A stretch of 46,248 bases of DNA from Akkermansia sp. (GCA_017546845.1 JAFYRS010000048.1:1-46248), one strand, 5' to 3'. Positions 32,141 through 40,022 are shown, counted from the first letter of the stretch. Notes: a model not told the origin generated them from the sequence alone. Numbers and translations are program-made.

Positions 32141-32587
32141 TCACTTTTTTAATTGTAAAACAGCCCGAAGCCCCACCAGCGCAAGCACCAGCATGCACCC
32201 GTGCACCGGCAGCCACCCCCAGGCCCCTCCCTGCTCCTCCATGCCCGGATTCAGCATGCCGCTGTGCCAGTACCACGGGCTGTGCACCCCCCAGAGCAGC
32301 GGGGCGTGCCAGCAGATAAGTAAGGCTTCATACCCGGCCATCACCCCGAAAACCACCATATCGCGCCCCCACTTCTCCAGGCAGTGGGGGCGGTACAGGA
32401 ACGCACCGCACCACGCAGGCGCAGCAAAGTACGCCAGGCAGAGGCTCTCCCAGGCATGCGTTCCGGCGCAATCCTGCTCCCCATGCAACGGCAGAAAGCA
32501 GGCCACAGCCAGCACCAGCAGCGCCGCCATATTCAGCTTCGCCTTGTCAACCAGCAGCACACGCCTCGCTTTTTCGCACCTAAACAT
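32141..32587 (-). CDS. Small polytopic membrane protein (unknown)
   Basis: 148 residues with four hydrophobic segments (MAALLVLAVACFLPL, ESLCLAYFAAPAWCGAFLY, MVVFGVMAGYEALLICW, VHGCMLVLALVGLRAVL). The ATG at 32587 overlaps the stop codon of the preceding DUF3592 gene (eight-base overlap), which favours it over an upstream in-frame ATG at 32680 that would overlap by 100 bases. Trp- and Cys-rich. No family recognised. Translationally coupled within the six-gene run. Confidence 0.6.
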   Translation of the reverse strand: MFRCEKARRVLLVDKAKLNMAALLVLAVACFLPLHGEQDCAGTHAWESLCLAYFAAPAWCGAFLYRPHCLEKWGRDMVVFGVMAGYEALLICWHAPLLWGVHSPWYWHSGMLNPGMEEQGGAWGWLPVHGCMLVLALVGLRAVLQLKK

Positions 32588-33101
32588 CCGTAGCCTCCTC
32601 TTTCCGGTAGTACAGACAGAAGAAATACCCGGCGCAGCCCAGAAGCACCAGCTCCACCACCCCCACCAGAGAATATACAATCCACGTTTCCGGCGGCACC
32701 CCGAGACTCAACACCGACTCCGCAGGATTCTCCGGATTCACATACACCGTCACCCGGCGGGTTTCCTTGGCGCGTGCATAACGAGAGTAGGTGAAATTGA
32801 ACCCCTTACGGTCAATGGTATAGACATTGCCATTGTATTCAAGCGCCACCTTGAGAACCGACTTGCACGAACGGGAAGCACTATTGCGCCCCGTAAACAC
32901 ATCGCGGTAGCTTTCCACATACCCCACAGCCCGGATTCCCGAATCCGCCTGCAAGGTATAAAAAATCCCCTGCCAGCTGTTGAAAGCCGGCCAACCCCAC
33001 ACCGCAGACAAAAACGCCAGCAGGCACGCCAGCGCCAGATGCGAACTGCGCCGCTGGTGCTTCGTATAGGCATTGTTCTCCAACCATTCCAGATCTGCCA
33101 T
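32580..33101 (-). CDS. DUF3592-like membrane protein B'
   Basis: 173 residues. Two membrane spans (ALACLLAFLSAVWGWPAF and WIVYSLVGVVELVLLGCAGYFF) flank an extracytoplasmic domain of the DUF3592 type (VGYVESYRDVFTG, VLKVALEYNGNVYTIDRKG, VTVYVNPENPAESVLSLG). It has a good ribosome site (GGGAG, about seven bases from the ATG) and is paralogous to its upstream neighbour 33134-33661, with which it shares the RD(V) turn, the VYVxPxNPE(K/E)S motif and the final membrane span. Function of the family is unknown. Confidence 0.75.
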   Translation of the reverse strand: MADLEWLENNAYTKHQRRSSHLALACLLAFLSAVWGWPAFNSWQGIFYTLQADSGIRAVGYVESYRDVFTGRNSASRSCKSVLKVALEYNGNVYTIDRKGFNFTYSRYARAKETRRVTVYVNPENPAESVLSLGVPPETWIVYSLVGVVELVLLGCAGYFFCLYYRKEEATDV

Positions 33102-33133
33102 GATATTCTCCCTTTCCGTTCACCGCTGGCAAC

Positions 33134-33661
33134 CTACTCCCAATCTAACCACGGTTTCTTCTTTCGATAAAGGTCATATACAAGATTCCCTGCACTGCCA
33201 ATCAGCACAAGTTCCAACAGGCAGACGATGACAAGCAGAGCCCAGTCTTTCCCCGTCACCCCCGTGCTCAGCATCGACTTCTCCGGATTCCCGGGAACCA
33301 CGTACACCTTGATCCACCGTTTGTCCTTAGCCTGTTCATAAGTCGCTGTATTGAAATTGTACCCCTTCTCGCGCACCTCATAGCGCTTCCCCATATAGTC
33401 GAATGACACCTCAATCACGGCATCATACGCGCGGCCCCTGCTGCCACGCTTCTTGTACACATCACGGAATTTTTCCACATACCCCACCACCCAGACCTCC
33501 GGGTCCGTCTGCAGGGCATAGTAAACCTTCTGGCAGTTCACCACCGTAACCACCCCCCACAGCACCACCAGAATCACCCGGATCCAGGTTTCTGCCAGGT
33601 ACTGAGTACGAGGCCGGGGCTTAGTAGTCAACACCCGCTTTAGCCATTCAACACCGAACAT
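33134..33661 (-). CDS. DUF3592-like membrane protein B
   Basis: 175 residues. Two membrane spans (VILVVLWGVVTVVNCQ and WALLVIVCLLELVLIGSAGNLV) flank the DUF3592-like domain: VVGYVEKFRDVYKKRG, then VIEVSFDYMGKRYEVREKGY and IKVYVVPGNPEKSMLSTGV. A GGAG ribosome site lies about 10 bases before the ATG. It is paralogous to B', 32 bases downstream. The arrangement A-B-B'-C-A' in this operon suggests duplication of an ancestral A-B module. Confidence 0.75.
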   Translation of the reverse strand: MFGVEWLKRVLTTKPRPRTQYLAETWIRVILVVLWGVVTVVNCQKVYYALQTDPEVWVVGYVEKFRDVYKKRGSRGRAYDAVIEVSFDYMGKRYEVREKGYNFNTATYEQAKDKRWIKVYVVPGNPEKSMLSTGVTGKDWALLVIVCLLELVLIGSAGNLVYDLYRKKKPWLDWE

Positions 33662-33683
33662 ATCTGCAACTCCTTTCTATGCA

Positions 33684-34988
33684 TCACCACCAGGCATCCC
33701 CACCCATCAGCAGGAACTCCTGTTTCCCCAGGCAGCGGGGTTCACCACCCGCCTCAGGGGTGAACCAGATTTCCCACTCCGTGGCATAAAACTCATTCAC
33801 CTCGCCGCTCAGCACCAGCAGCATTGTATCAGCCGCCACGCTGCACACCGTCCCCAGCGGCTCCACCTGCATATAACCATGATGAATACTGACAGGTTTC
33901 CCGGTCGACACCTCGCGGGCTTTCAATTCAATACTCCCTGCCGGGAATCCCGGAGGCAGCACCACCAGCGCATGGTATCGGCCATCCCCCGAGGCATTCC
34001 ACAAACAAAGAAACGGCTTCTGCGGCGGCAGCGGTGGCAGCAGCGCATCCAGCCCCGCGCGGGTAGGATTCGCCGCCAGCGGCGCCAGGCTCTCTTCCAG
34101 CAGCTTCACCGCTCCCGCCACCTGTTCCTCGTGCTTGATTTCAAAAGGATACTGCGGAGGCGTCACCAGCGCCCACTGACCATGCAGCGGCCAGCACCAT
34201 GCCCAGTCTGCGCGGATACCGGCCTCCCCCGGCCCATCCACCTTCACCTCCGGCGCCAGCCGCCGCAGCACATAGCTCTGCGGGTCATGGGCATGCACCA
34301 GGGCCACCGGCTCGTGCCAGTGCGAAAGCACCTGCGCATCAAAACGCGGATTCGTAGCCTCCGCATACAGGCAGCGCAGCAGGTATTCCTGCAGCAACTC
34401 CGGCGCCTCGCGCGTCAGCTTCTCCAGATTCGGCAGCGGCGGCATTTGCACCAGCACCTGCAGGGGCTGGCGTTTCGGGCGCAGACTCAACAACTCCTGA
34501 GCCCGGAGCGAAGCCTCGCGCACCTCCCCCTGCACCGCCCGCAATCCGCGGGGTGTCACATACTCCCGATTTTCCGGGATATTCACCCCCAGCATGTACC
34601 AATCGACCTTATCCCCAAGCATACACTGAAACGCAACCCACCACATGCAGCCGAACGCCGCCAGGCAGGCCACAGCCATGCTACCCCAGCAGCGCAGCAG
34701 ATGCAGCCACGCCCGCCTGCGGCAGCAACACACCGTGCAAACCAGCAGCCACAGAAAAGCCATGCACCCCACAGCCAGCACCAGCAGCGAAACCACCATG
34801 ACCACCCCGGTAAGCACCTCATTCACAGAAGAAAGCCCCCCGCTCCAGGAATCAATCCCCATGGCCAGCAGCAGTGCCAGCCCCCAGATACAACAAGCCA
34901 ATGCCAACACCAGCGGCACCTGCCAGCAGCTCCGGCAGAACCGCCGGAAGCGCCCCGGAGCAGGCATCTGTGCAGCATCGACCTTCAT
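33684..34988 (-). CDS. Paralogous membrane protein A (unknown family)
   Basis: 434 residues from the ATG at 34988; a TTG two codons earlier is possible. Hydrophobic segments near residues 22-45, 60-85 and 100-130 (VPLVLALACCIWGLALLLAM, MVVSLLVLAVGCMAFLWLLV) precede a large soluble domain paralogous to the protein at 30877-32139. Shared blocks are PNLEKLTREAPELLQEYLL, LAANPTRAGLDALLPPLP, LSGEVNEFYATEWEIWF and GGEPRC. No family is recognised. It follows the His-rich lipoprotein gene with an 18-base gap. Confidence 0.65.
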   Translation of the reverse strand: MKVDAAQMPAPGRFRRFCRSCWQVPLVLALACCIWGLALLLAMGIDSWSGGLSSVNEVLTGVVMVVSLLVLAVGCMAFLWLLVCTVCCCRRRAWLHLLRCWGSMAVACLAAFGCMWWVAFQCMLGDKVDWYMLGVNIPENREYVTPRGLRAVQGEVREASLRAQELLSLRPKRQPLQVLVQMPPLPNLEKLTREAPELLQEYLLRCLYAEATNPRFDAQVLSHWHEPVALVHAHDPQSYVLRRLAPEVKVDGPGEAGIRADWAWCWPLHGQWALVTPPQYPFEIKHEEQVAGAVKLLEESLAPLAANPTRAGLDALLPPLPPQKPFLCLWNASGDGRYHALVVLPPGFPAGSIELKAREVSTGKPVSIHHGYMQVEPLGTVCSVAADTMLLVLSGEVNEFYATEWEIWFTPEAGGEPRCLGKQEFLLMGGDAWW

Positions 34989-35006
34989 ACGCAAAGAATC
35001 CCCGCA

Positions 35007-35648
35007 TCAATGATGATGGCGGTGTCCATGGTGGTGGCAATCATCACAATCGTCATCATCCACCTCTGCCAGCAACCAGATAACACCAGCCACGCCCGCC
35101 AGCATGGCGGCATTCTCCGCCACCGTCACCGGAACATCCACCAGCAGCCAGTTGAACGGCGCAGCAACGCGCAGCCACGTGGCATCCGGAGAATGGTACG
35201 TGTAGCTCACCTGGCGCTCCACCACACGCTTCACCACCGGCATACGGCGGCTCAGTTGCTTGATTTCCTCTGCCTCCGGCACTTCCTCCAGGCTGAACAT
35301 CTCATTCATCTGCCCGCCCTGCCCGGTCAGATACAGCGCCAGCGCCTCCGGGATACGGTACATCCCCGTGCCGCGGGCCTCAAGCGAGGGAGAGGGCGTT
35401 TGCTCCTGGTCAAACACAGAGCGGTGAAGCCGCAGCGGCGTGCCGTAGCGGTAACGCGGCAGTTCAATATAGTACGAACTCCCATTCTGGTACACCACCG
35501 GGTTGGGCATCGAGTTCAAATCGGCAGCATTGGCGCGGGCCTCGTACTCTGCGCTGTCATACAACCGGGCCGTCGAGTTGAAATAACAGCTATTCAACAG
35601 ACCGGGCAGGCACAACGCAGCAACAATGGCACGATACAGGCATCTCAT
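35007..35648 (-). CDS. Lipoprotein with Asp/His-rich metal-binding tail
   Basis: 213 residues. The signal peptide with lipobox LLNSC (Cys at residue 21) predicts a lipoprotein. A hydrophobic stretch (AENAAMLAGVAGVIWLLA) near residue 185 precedes the extreme C-terminus DDDDCDDCHHHGHRHHH, which should bind divalent metals such as Zn, Ni, Co or Cu. The middle (SYYIELPRYRYGTPLRLHRS) is not recognised. It is the first gene of the six-gene envelope operon running to 30877 and is divergent from the quinone reductase gene. Metal buffering or sensing is inferred from the tail only. Confidence 0.65.
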   Translation of the reverse strand: MRCLYRAIVAALCLPGLLNSCYFNSTARLYDSAEYEARANAADLNSMPNPVVYQNGSSYYIELPRYRYGTPLRLHRSVFDQEQTPSPSLEARGTGMYRIPEALALYLTGQGGQMNEMFSLEEVPEAEEIKQLSRRMPVVKRVVERQVSYTYHSPDATWLRVAAPFNWLLVDVPVTVAENAAMLAGVAGVIWLLAEVDDDDCDDCHHHGHRHHH

Positions 35649-35743
35649 AACAAAAGTAATCTACCATATTTCCGCCCCGGAAACAATCCTTTTTCCCATA
35701 ACATTCTTGCATCAACAAACCGATTATAGTACACTGGAGCATC

Positions 35744-36286
35744 ATGAAGAAAAATATCCTCATCGTCTCCGGCCACACCAACACCACCAGCGATTCCGTT
35801 GCCAACAAAACCATCATGCAGCAACTGGAAGCCACCCTGCCCGGCTGCCGCACGGTGTACCTCGACCGCCTGTACCCGGATTTCAAAATTGACGCCGCCG
35901 CCGAACAGGAACGCCTGCTCTGGGCAGATGTCATCGTGCTGCAATTCCCGGTGTTCTGGTTTTCCATGCCCTCACTACTGCACCGCTGGATGGAAGAAAC
36001 CTTCCTTCACGGCTTTTCGCACGGCAGCACAGGAGATAAACTGCGCGGTAAAACACTCATCATCTCCTACACCACAGGCGCCCCCGCAGATGCCATGGAC
36101 TGGGACCCCTTTTTTGCCAATCTCCGCGCCACCTGCCAGTTCACCGGCATGGAATGGGGAGGCAGCATCAGCACCGGCGGCGTTTCCTACCACATGCGCA
36201 ACGACCCGCAAATGCTGGCAGAAATTGCCGAAAAAGCCAGACTACACGCCCAGCGCCTCATTGACCACCTGAAATCCAGCACCTGA
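35744..36286 (+). CDS. NAD(P)H:quinone oxidoreductase, flavodoxin fold (MdaB/KefF type)
   Basis: A 180-residue flavodoxin-fold reductase. The FMN/FAD phosphate loop is ILIVSGHTNTTSDSVANK at residues 5-22. The family motif DVIVLQFPVFWFSMPSLLHRW near residue 63 and the following EETFLHGFSHG match two-electron quinone reductases of the MdaB/YwrO/KefF group. These reduce quinones with NAD(P)H in the cytoplasm and limit redox cycling. The Sel1-repeat gene starts nine bases later. It could equally be an azoreductase-type relative. Confidence 0.85.
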   Translation: MKKNILIVSGHTNTTSDSVANKTIMQQLEATLPGCRTVYLDRLYPDFKIDAAAEQERLLWADVIVLQFPVFWFSMPSLLHRWMEETFLHGFSHGSTGDKLRGKTLIISYTTGAPADAMDWDPFFANLRATCQFTGMEWGGSISTGGVSYHMRNDPQMLAEIAEKARLHAQRLIDHLKSST

Positions 36287-36294
36287 ATCATCCC

Positions 36295-37077
36295 ATGAAA
36301 GCGAATCTCATCCAAACCGCACTCTGCGCCGCAGCCCTGCTCAGCCTGGCGGCAGCCGAACAAAAGACATACACCGTCGTCATTGACCAAGACACCACCC
36401 CCGAACAGGCCGCCAACGCCCTCATGCGGAACATCCTCATGGATATGAGCAACGAGGCACTGGAAAAGCGCGCACACACAGGCGAAGAAGAAGCCATTCA
36501 GGAACTGGGAAAGCGCGTGTCCACGGGAGACTACATGCCCGACGACCAGGAAATGGCCTGCCGCTGCCTGCGCACCGCCGCAACAGCCGGTGACCCGGCC
36601 GCCATTTTCGAAATGGGGCGTTTTGCCCTCTATGGATTCGGCATGGAAAAGAACCTGCAGGAAGCCGCCGAGTGGTTCCGCAAAGCCGCCGAAGCAGGCA
36701 ACAGCGAAGGCTGGCGCATACTGGGCACCATGATATACAACGGCGTGGGCACCCCCCCGGACACCCAGGAAGCCATCAATTGCTGGCAAAAAGCCGTTTC
36801 AGCCGGCAATGCAGCCGCGCACAATGATTTAGGGCAATGCTACTTCCTGGGCGACGGCGTTCCCAAAGACTGGGGCAAAGCCATCGACCTCTGGAGCAAA
36901 GGCGCTGAATTAGGAGACGCCGGCTCGCAATTCAACCTGGGCGTCTGCTACATGAACGGCGAACACGTAACCAAGGATACCACCAAAGCCCGCCATTGCT
37001 TTGAACAAGCCGCAGAACAAGGCCATGTAGGTGCCATCCGCGCACTTCACCACATGGAGCAGCGCGAAGCTCAATAA
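36295..37077 (+). CDS. Secreted Sel1-repeat protein
   Basis: 260 residues. The signal peptide MKANLIQTALCAAALLSLAAA is followed by about five Sel1 repeats from residue ~62 (for example AIFEMGRFALYGFGMEKN, AHNDLGQCYFLGDGVPKD and SQFNLGVCYMNGEHVTKD). Such solenoids mediate protein-protein contacts in the periplasm. It follows the quinone reductase with an eight-base gap and is probably co-transcribed, though a functional link is not obvious. A weak hairpin, GGAAAGC/GCTTTCC, lies around 37122-37150 behind it. Confidence 0.8.
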   Translation: MKANLIQTALCAAALLSLAAAEQKTYTVVIDQDTTPEQAANALMRNILMDMSNEALEKRAHTGEEEAIQELGKRVSTGDYMPDDQEMACRCLRTAATAGDPAAIFEMGRFALYGFGMEKNLQEAAEWFRKAAEAGNSEGWRILGTMIYNGVGTPPDTQEAINCWQKAVSAGNAAAHNDLGQCYFLGDGVPKDWGKAIDLWSKGAELGDAGSQFNLGVCYMNGEHVTKDTTKARHCFEQAAEQGHVGAIRALHHMEQREAQ

Positions 37078-37681
37078 AAAATCAGATAAGAAGCAGTCCA
37101 TGGCCTGCATCTAAATCCCAGGAAAGCCCCTTATATCGGAGCTTTCCCCGCTTTCTGCACCCCGGCACCATCACCATATCCGCCCCCCGGCACAAGCCAT
37201 ACACAAAAAAATCGGGGCGATGGGACTAGAAAGGTTGATAACTCTATCACTTACACATGGCGTGTACACCTTTCTGTCCACCGGCTGTATTTTTCGCTCC
37301 ACATTTGAGGCGTGAAGTTTCACAGCCACCGGCACAGGGCCACACGAGCCGAACATGCTTAAAAAGTGTACGTTAAGCATTATTTCACACACTCATCCAG
37401 TGCTGAGAACTGTATATCACCTTCAGAGAGCTTAGTCAATTCCATTTTGTCCAATCAATGGGATGAAACGAAACGTCAATACTACTCAGGATTCTAAAAA
37501 GCACTTGATTCATGTTACTCTCTAAATGATATGCATTGCAGCAAACCTTGATGCTCGGCAAACATCTGCATGCAGGGTATGCACCGGAAAGCGCTATTTA
37601 GGACATTACACAATTTCACATTGACGCAGCAATGTGAAATTGTTAGAGTGCGGGGCAATTCATCTCAGTCTTGCTCACACC
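37078..37681. other. 604-base gene-free stretch before the outer-membrane protein
   Basis: I see no convincing gene; a 73-codon minus-strand frame lacks family features. The notable structure is a perfect 14-bp inverted repeat, ACAATTTCACATTG (37610-37623) with CAATGTGAAATTGT (37630-37643) and a six-base loop. It lies about 40 bases before the start codon at 37682, so it could be an operator or a leader hairpin. The rest is AT-richer than the surroundings. Confidence 0.5.
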
Positions 37682-38452
37682 ATGTCTGAATCGCGGCTCG
37701 TCCTCTTCCTCCTTGCCCTGTTCTGCCCCGCACAAGCCCTCCACGCAGGGGAACAACAAGTCACTGATTTTGAAGAACAACACCGCAACGCTACAGCCCC
37801 GGACTTCACCATCGCCGCCACCAGCGGCACCCAGGGGCTGGGCATGAGCATCGGCTACCGATTCAATCCCTACATCGGCGTGCGCCTGCGCGGCGCCACC
37901 CTTGGCTACAGCAGCACCGAAACCTGGGGCAACCAGCGCACCCACCTCAACCTCAACGGCGACAACGCTGGCCTCCTCGTCGATATCCACCCCTTCGGCG
38001 GCAACTTCTACCTCACCGCCGGGCTCACCTTCTGCGAAAGCACCATGCTATACCGTGCCCGCTTCACCCGCGGACTGGGCAAAGACTGCCACATCCAGAT
38101 GGGCGGTTTCCATTTCGAGCTGCGGGAAGACTCCGCAGGCGAACTCTCCGGCAAATACAGCTGGAACAAACTGCAGCCCTACCTCGGCATCGGCTACACG
38201 GAAACAATCACCGCCGGCTACCCGCTCTACTACTCCATCGACCTGGGTATCAACTACATGGGCAACGGCAAATTCCGCTCCAGCAACAAGGGGTATTTCA
38301 CAGTCCAGGACCCACGGTGGCTCACCACCAGCGAAGCCACCGATGAGCAAATCAACACCGCCGTCCGCCGCGAAGGCCGCGACTTCTTCCGCTTGGCAGA
38401 CCGCCTCCGCTTCTACCCCGTTCTCCAGCTCTCCATCGGCCTGCAATTCTGA
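37682..38452 (+). CDS. Outer-membrane beta-barrel protein
   Basis: 256 residues from the ATG at 37682, which opens a signal peptide (SRLVLFLLALFCPAQALHAG); an upstream GTG at 37634 falls inside the inverted repeat and is less likely. The mature part alternates polar and aromatic residues in short strands (GLGMSIGYRFNPYIGVRLRG, FYLTAGLTFCESTMLYRARF, LQPYLGIGYTETITAGYPLY) and ends with a terminal Phe (LSIGLQF). Both are hallmarks of a small barrel, probably eight strands. Cargo or function unknown. Confidence 0.78.
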   Translation: MSESRLVLFLLALFCPAQALHAGEQQVTDFEEQHRNATAPDFTIAATSGTQGLGMSIGYRFNPYIGVRLRGATLGYSSTETWGNQRTHLNLNGDNAGLLVDIHPFGGNFYLTAGLTFCESTMLYRARFTRGLGKDCHIQMGGFHFELREDSAGELSGKYSWNKLQPYLGIGYTETITAGYPLYYSIDLGINYMGNGKFRSSNKGYFTVQDPRWLTTSEATDEQINTAVRREGRDFFRLADRLRFYPVLQLSIGLQF

Positions 38453-38527
38453 ACAGCAGCCACCACTGCTACATGCTGACTATAACACCAATAATTATGG
38501 AAGCTCCTTATATTTAAGAATCAAGGG

Positions 38528-38617
38528 CGCACCATCAGACAATGGTTTGACCCGAAATTAATTCAACGCCGTGCCTATGGCTATCGTAACTTTCAGAACT
38601 ACCGATTAAGAGTCTAA
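38528..38617 (+). pseudogene. ISL3-like transposase C-terminal remnant
   Basis: The frame ending in TAA at 38615-38617 encodes RTIRQWFDPKLIQRRAYGY followed by RNFQNYRLRV. This resembles the extreme C-terminus of ISL3-family DDE transposases (…AYGFRNFxxFRxRV). A stop codon occurs in the same frame at 38492 and similarity fades before 38528, so only the 3' tip remains. An end-like repeat follows at 38659-38692. Confidence 0.55.
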
Positions 38618-38658
38618 ATTGAATGTGGGCACATTGTGATATGAAAATTCAAATTCCA

Positions 38659-38692
38659 CACTTTTTGCTATTGCCCCCACTTTTTGCTATTG
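38659..38692. repeat. Tandem 15-bp repeat, possible IS end
   Basis: CACTTTTTGCTATTG occurs at 38659-38673 and 38678-38692, each followed by a run of C. It lies about 40 bases past the transposase remnant and may be the right terminal repeat of that element. No matching left end is visible in the window. Confidence 0.6.
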
Positions 38693-38740
38693 ACCCCTAA
38701 ATCAGGACTCCGTAATACGCTTAATATGTGTAGATAAACT

Positions 38741-38814
38741 AAAAAAGCCTACTTTCCAAATCGTGTCGGAAAGCAGGCTCGGTGAATACCCTTTGAGAAG
38801 GGTACGTCTCCGAG
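38741..38814 (-). ncRNA. Candidate small RNA, two hairpins with terminator
   Basis: On the minus strand, CTCGG/CCGAG (38814-38810 with 38782-38778) encloses a 7-bp stem TACCCTT/AAGGGTA (38804-38798 with 38793-38787). A 12-bp stem with one mismatch follows (38779-38768 with 38757-38746), ending in TTTTTT (38746-38741). This is the shape of a short regulatory RNA ending in an intrinsic terminator. It would start somewhere between 38815 and 38930 and run away from the abiF unit. No promoter was identified with confidence. Confidence 0.45.
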
Positions 38815-38929
38815 GGCACAGATAAAAACAAGAAAAGCTTAAAAACTTATCTATAAGCGCTTTGTAAAATCGATCAGAGGGTTTAAGATGGGGCTTTTTG
38901 TTTTTTTCTTTTTCTTCGACATCGACCCC

Positions 38930-38957
38930 TTGACAAATTCTGTACTGCATGTATAAT
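38930..38957 (+). promoter_or_regulatory. Consensus promoter of the abiF RNA / abiF gene
   Basis: Perfect TTGACA (38930-38935) and TATAAT (38952-38957) are 16 bases apart. Transcription should start near 38964, exactly where the structured RNA begins. This is among the strongest promoters in the window. Confidence 0.85.
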
Positions 38958-38963
38958 GGCTTC

Positions 38964-39036
38964 AGATAACCTCCCCCGCTTAGGGTTGGAATCCGTTGAT
39001 TCCTTCAACTGCGCACATGGGGAGGGTTTTTATTTT
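38964..39036 (+). ncRNA. abiF-type structured RNA upstream of the Abi_2 gene
   Basis: An outer stem CCTCCCC (38970-38976) pairs with GGGGAGG (39019-39025), extendable by AA/TT with one bulged G. An inner stem GGAATC/GATTCC (38988-38993 with 38998-39003) has a CGTT loop and is extended by GTT/AAC across a bulge. A T tract (39027-39036) follows the outer stem, so it also works as an intrinsic terminator ending two bases before the abiF ATG. The abiF RNA motif is a described conserved RNA found upstream of Abi_2-domain genes. Assignment to it is from architecture, size and location, not from a covariance-model search. Confidence 0.65.
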
Positions 39037-39038
39037 GT

Positions 39039-40022
39039 ATGGAATACCTCAAGCCTCATCTCTCTATTCAGCAGCAGGTCGTACTACTCACACAGCGCGG
39101 TCTTGAGGGAGACGCATCGCTACTGGCAAGCCGATTGAAAAATGTAGGCTATTATCGCTTCAGCGCCTACCTGCATCCTTTCCGTGTCAGGAATCTGCAA
39201 GGTGACATTAGCGACAACTATTTCCCCGACACAACGCTGGATAAAGTGTGGGCTCACTACCTCTTTGACCGCAAGCTGCGTTTCCTGATGATGGATGCCA
39301 TCGAACGCATCGAAGTAGCCCTTCGCAGTCGCATCGCATACCACCACACCGCGAACCAATCGCCCTTCGCCTATGCAAATCCATCCTATTTCCCCAATTG
39401 GAAGGGCTACATACAGAGTTTAGAGCGAGTCCGGATTCAGAAAAATAAGCATGGCCATATCGTACCAAGCGGCAAAGATTCCGTCGACCATTTCTTCAAC
39501 ACCTACGGTGACAAACACGACTATCTGCCTCTTTGGATGGCGGTAGGAGAAATGGAGTTCGGCACCATTGTTTATTTTTATTCCCATTCCAATAAGAACA
39601 TCAGAAAAGCTATTGCACGTGAATGGAGCACCGATACCGGCACCTTGTTCACCTGGTTGACTTCTTTGCGAGTGCTGCGCAACGATTGCGCTCACCATGC
39701 CCGCATCTGGAATAAAACCTTCCTGACCGTTCCCCGAATGAACAACACCCCGGCTCTTCCCTGGGATTATGTCTATTCCGAAAAAGCCGGCAAGTGGGTC
39801 AAACCCACCGCCAGTCTGGCCGGAGCTCCCTCCATGCTTCAATCGCAAGCCAACCTTGCCCCGCTTCTGTTCATCTGCCGTTATCTGCTCAAACAGGTAG
39901 CACCCACCTCCCACTGGCACGTGCGCATGCAGAAGTTCCTGCATGCGTCACAACAACAAGGAATCCCCCTCCATAAAATGGGTCTGCCCGCGCATTGGGA
40001 ACAACACCTGATGTGGAAGTAG
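39039..40022 (+). CDS. abiF: AbiF/Abi_2-family HEPN RNase, abortive-infection type
   Basis: A 327-residue Abi_2 (AbiD/AbiF-like) protein. The N-terminal LSIQQQVVLLTQRGLEGD and the LKNVGYYRFSAYLHPFR block at residues 33-49 are diagnostic, as is FDRKLRFLMMDAIERIEVALRSRI near 75. The HEPN RNase signature RxxxxH is present as RNDCAHHARIWN near residue 223. AbiF proteins block phage growth, and related HEPN proteins with an upstream RNA have been proposed as ancestors of Cas13. The ATG lies two bases after the T tract of the structured RNA, so translation needs read-through of that terminator. No ribosome site is apparent. Base composition is less GC-rich than the core genome, and an IS remnant lies upstream. 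Confidence 0.85.
   Translation: MEYLKPHLSIQQQVVLLTQRGLEGDASLLASRLKNVGYYRFSAYLHPFRVRNLQGDISDNYFPDTTLDKVWAHYLFDRKLRFLMMDAIERIEVALRSRIAYHHTANQSPFAYANPSYFPNWKGYIQSLERVRIQKNKHGHIVPSGKDSVDHFFNTYGDKHDYLPLWMAVGEMEFGTIVYFYSHSNKNIRKAIAREWSTDTGTLFTWLTSLRVLRNDCAHHARIWNKTFLTVPRMNNTPALPWDYVYSEKAGKWVKPTASLAGAPSMLQSQANLAPLLFICRYLLKQVAPTSHWHVRMQKFLHASQQQGIPLHKMGLPAHWEQHLMWK

Noticed and set aside
31986..33170. 394-codon plus-strand open frame
   Set aside because: Antisense to the C, B' and A' membrane genes; composition is implausible and no motif is seen.
33879..35729. 616-codon plus-strand open frame
   Set aside because: Antisense to protein A and the His-tailed lipoprotein; Arg/His/Gln-rich shadow.
37171..37392. 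73-codon minus-strand frame
   Set aside because: No signal, domain or ribosome site; it lies in a gene-free AT-richer stretch.
38702..38950. 82-codon minus-strand frame next to abiF
   Set aside because: It runs through the small-RNA hairpins and terminator and ends inside the abiF promoter region; the translation is basic and featureless.
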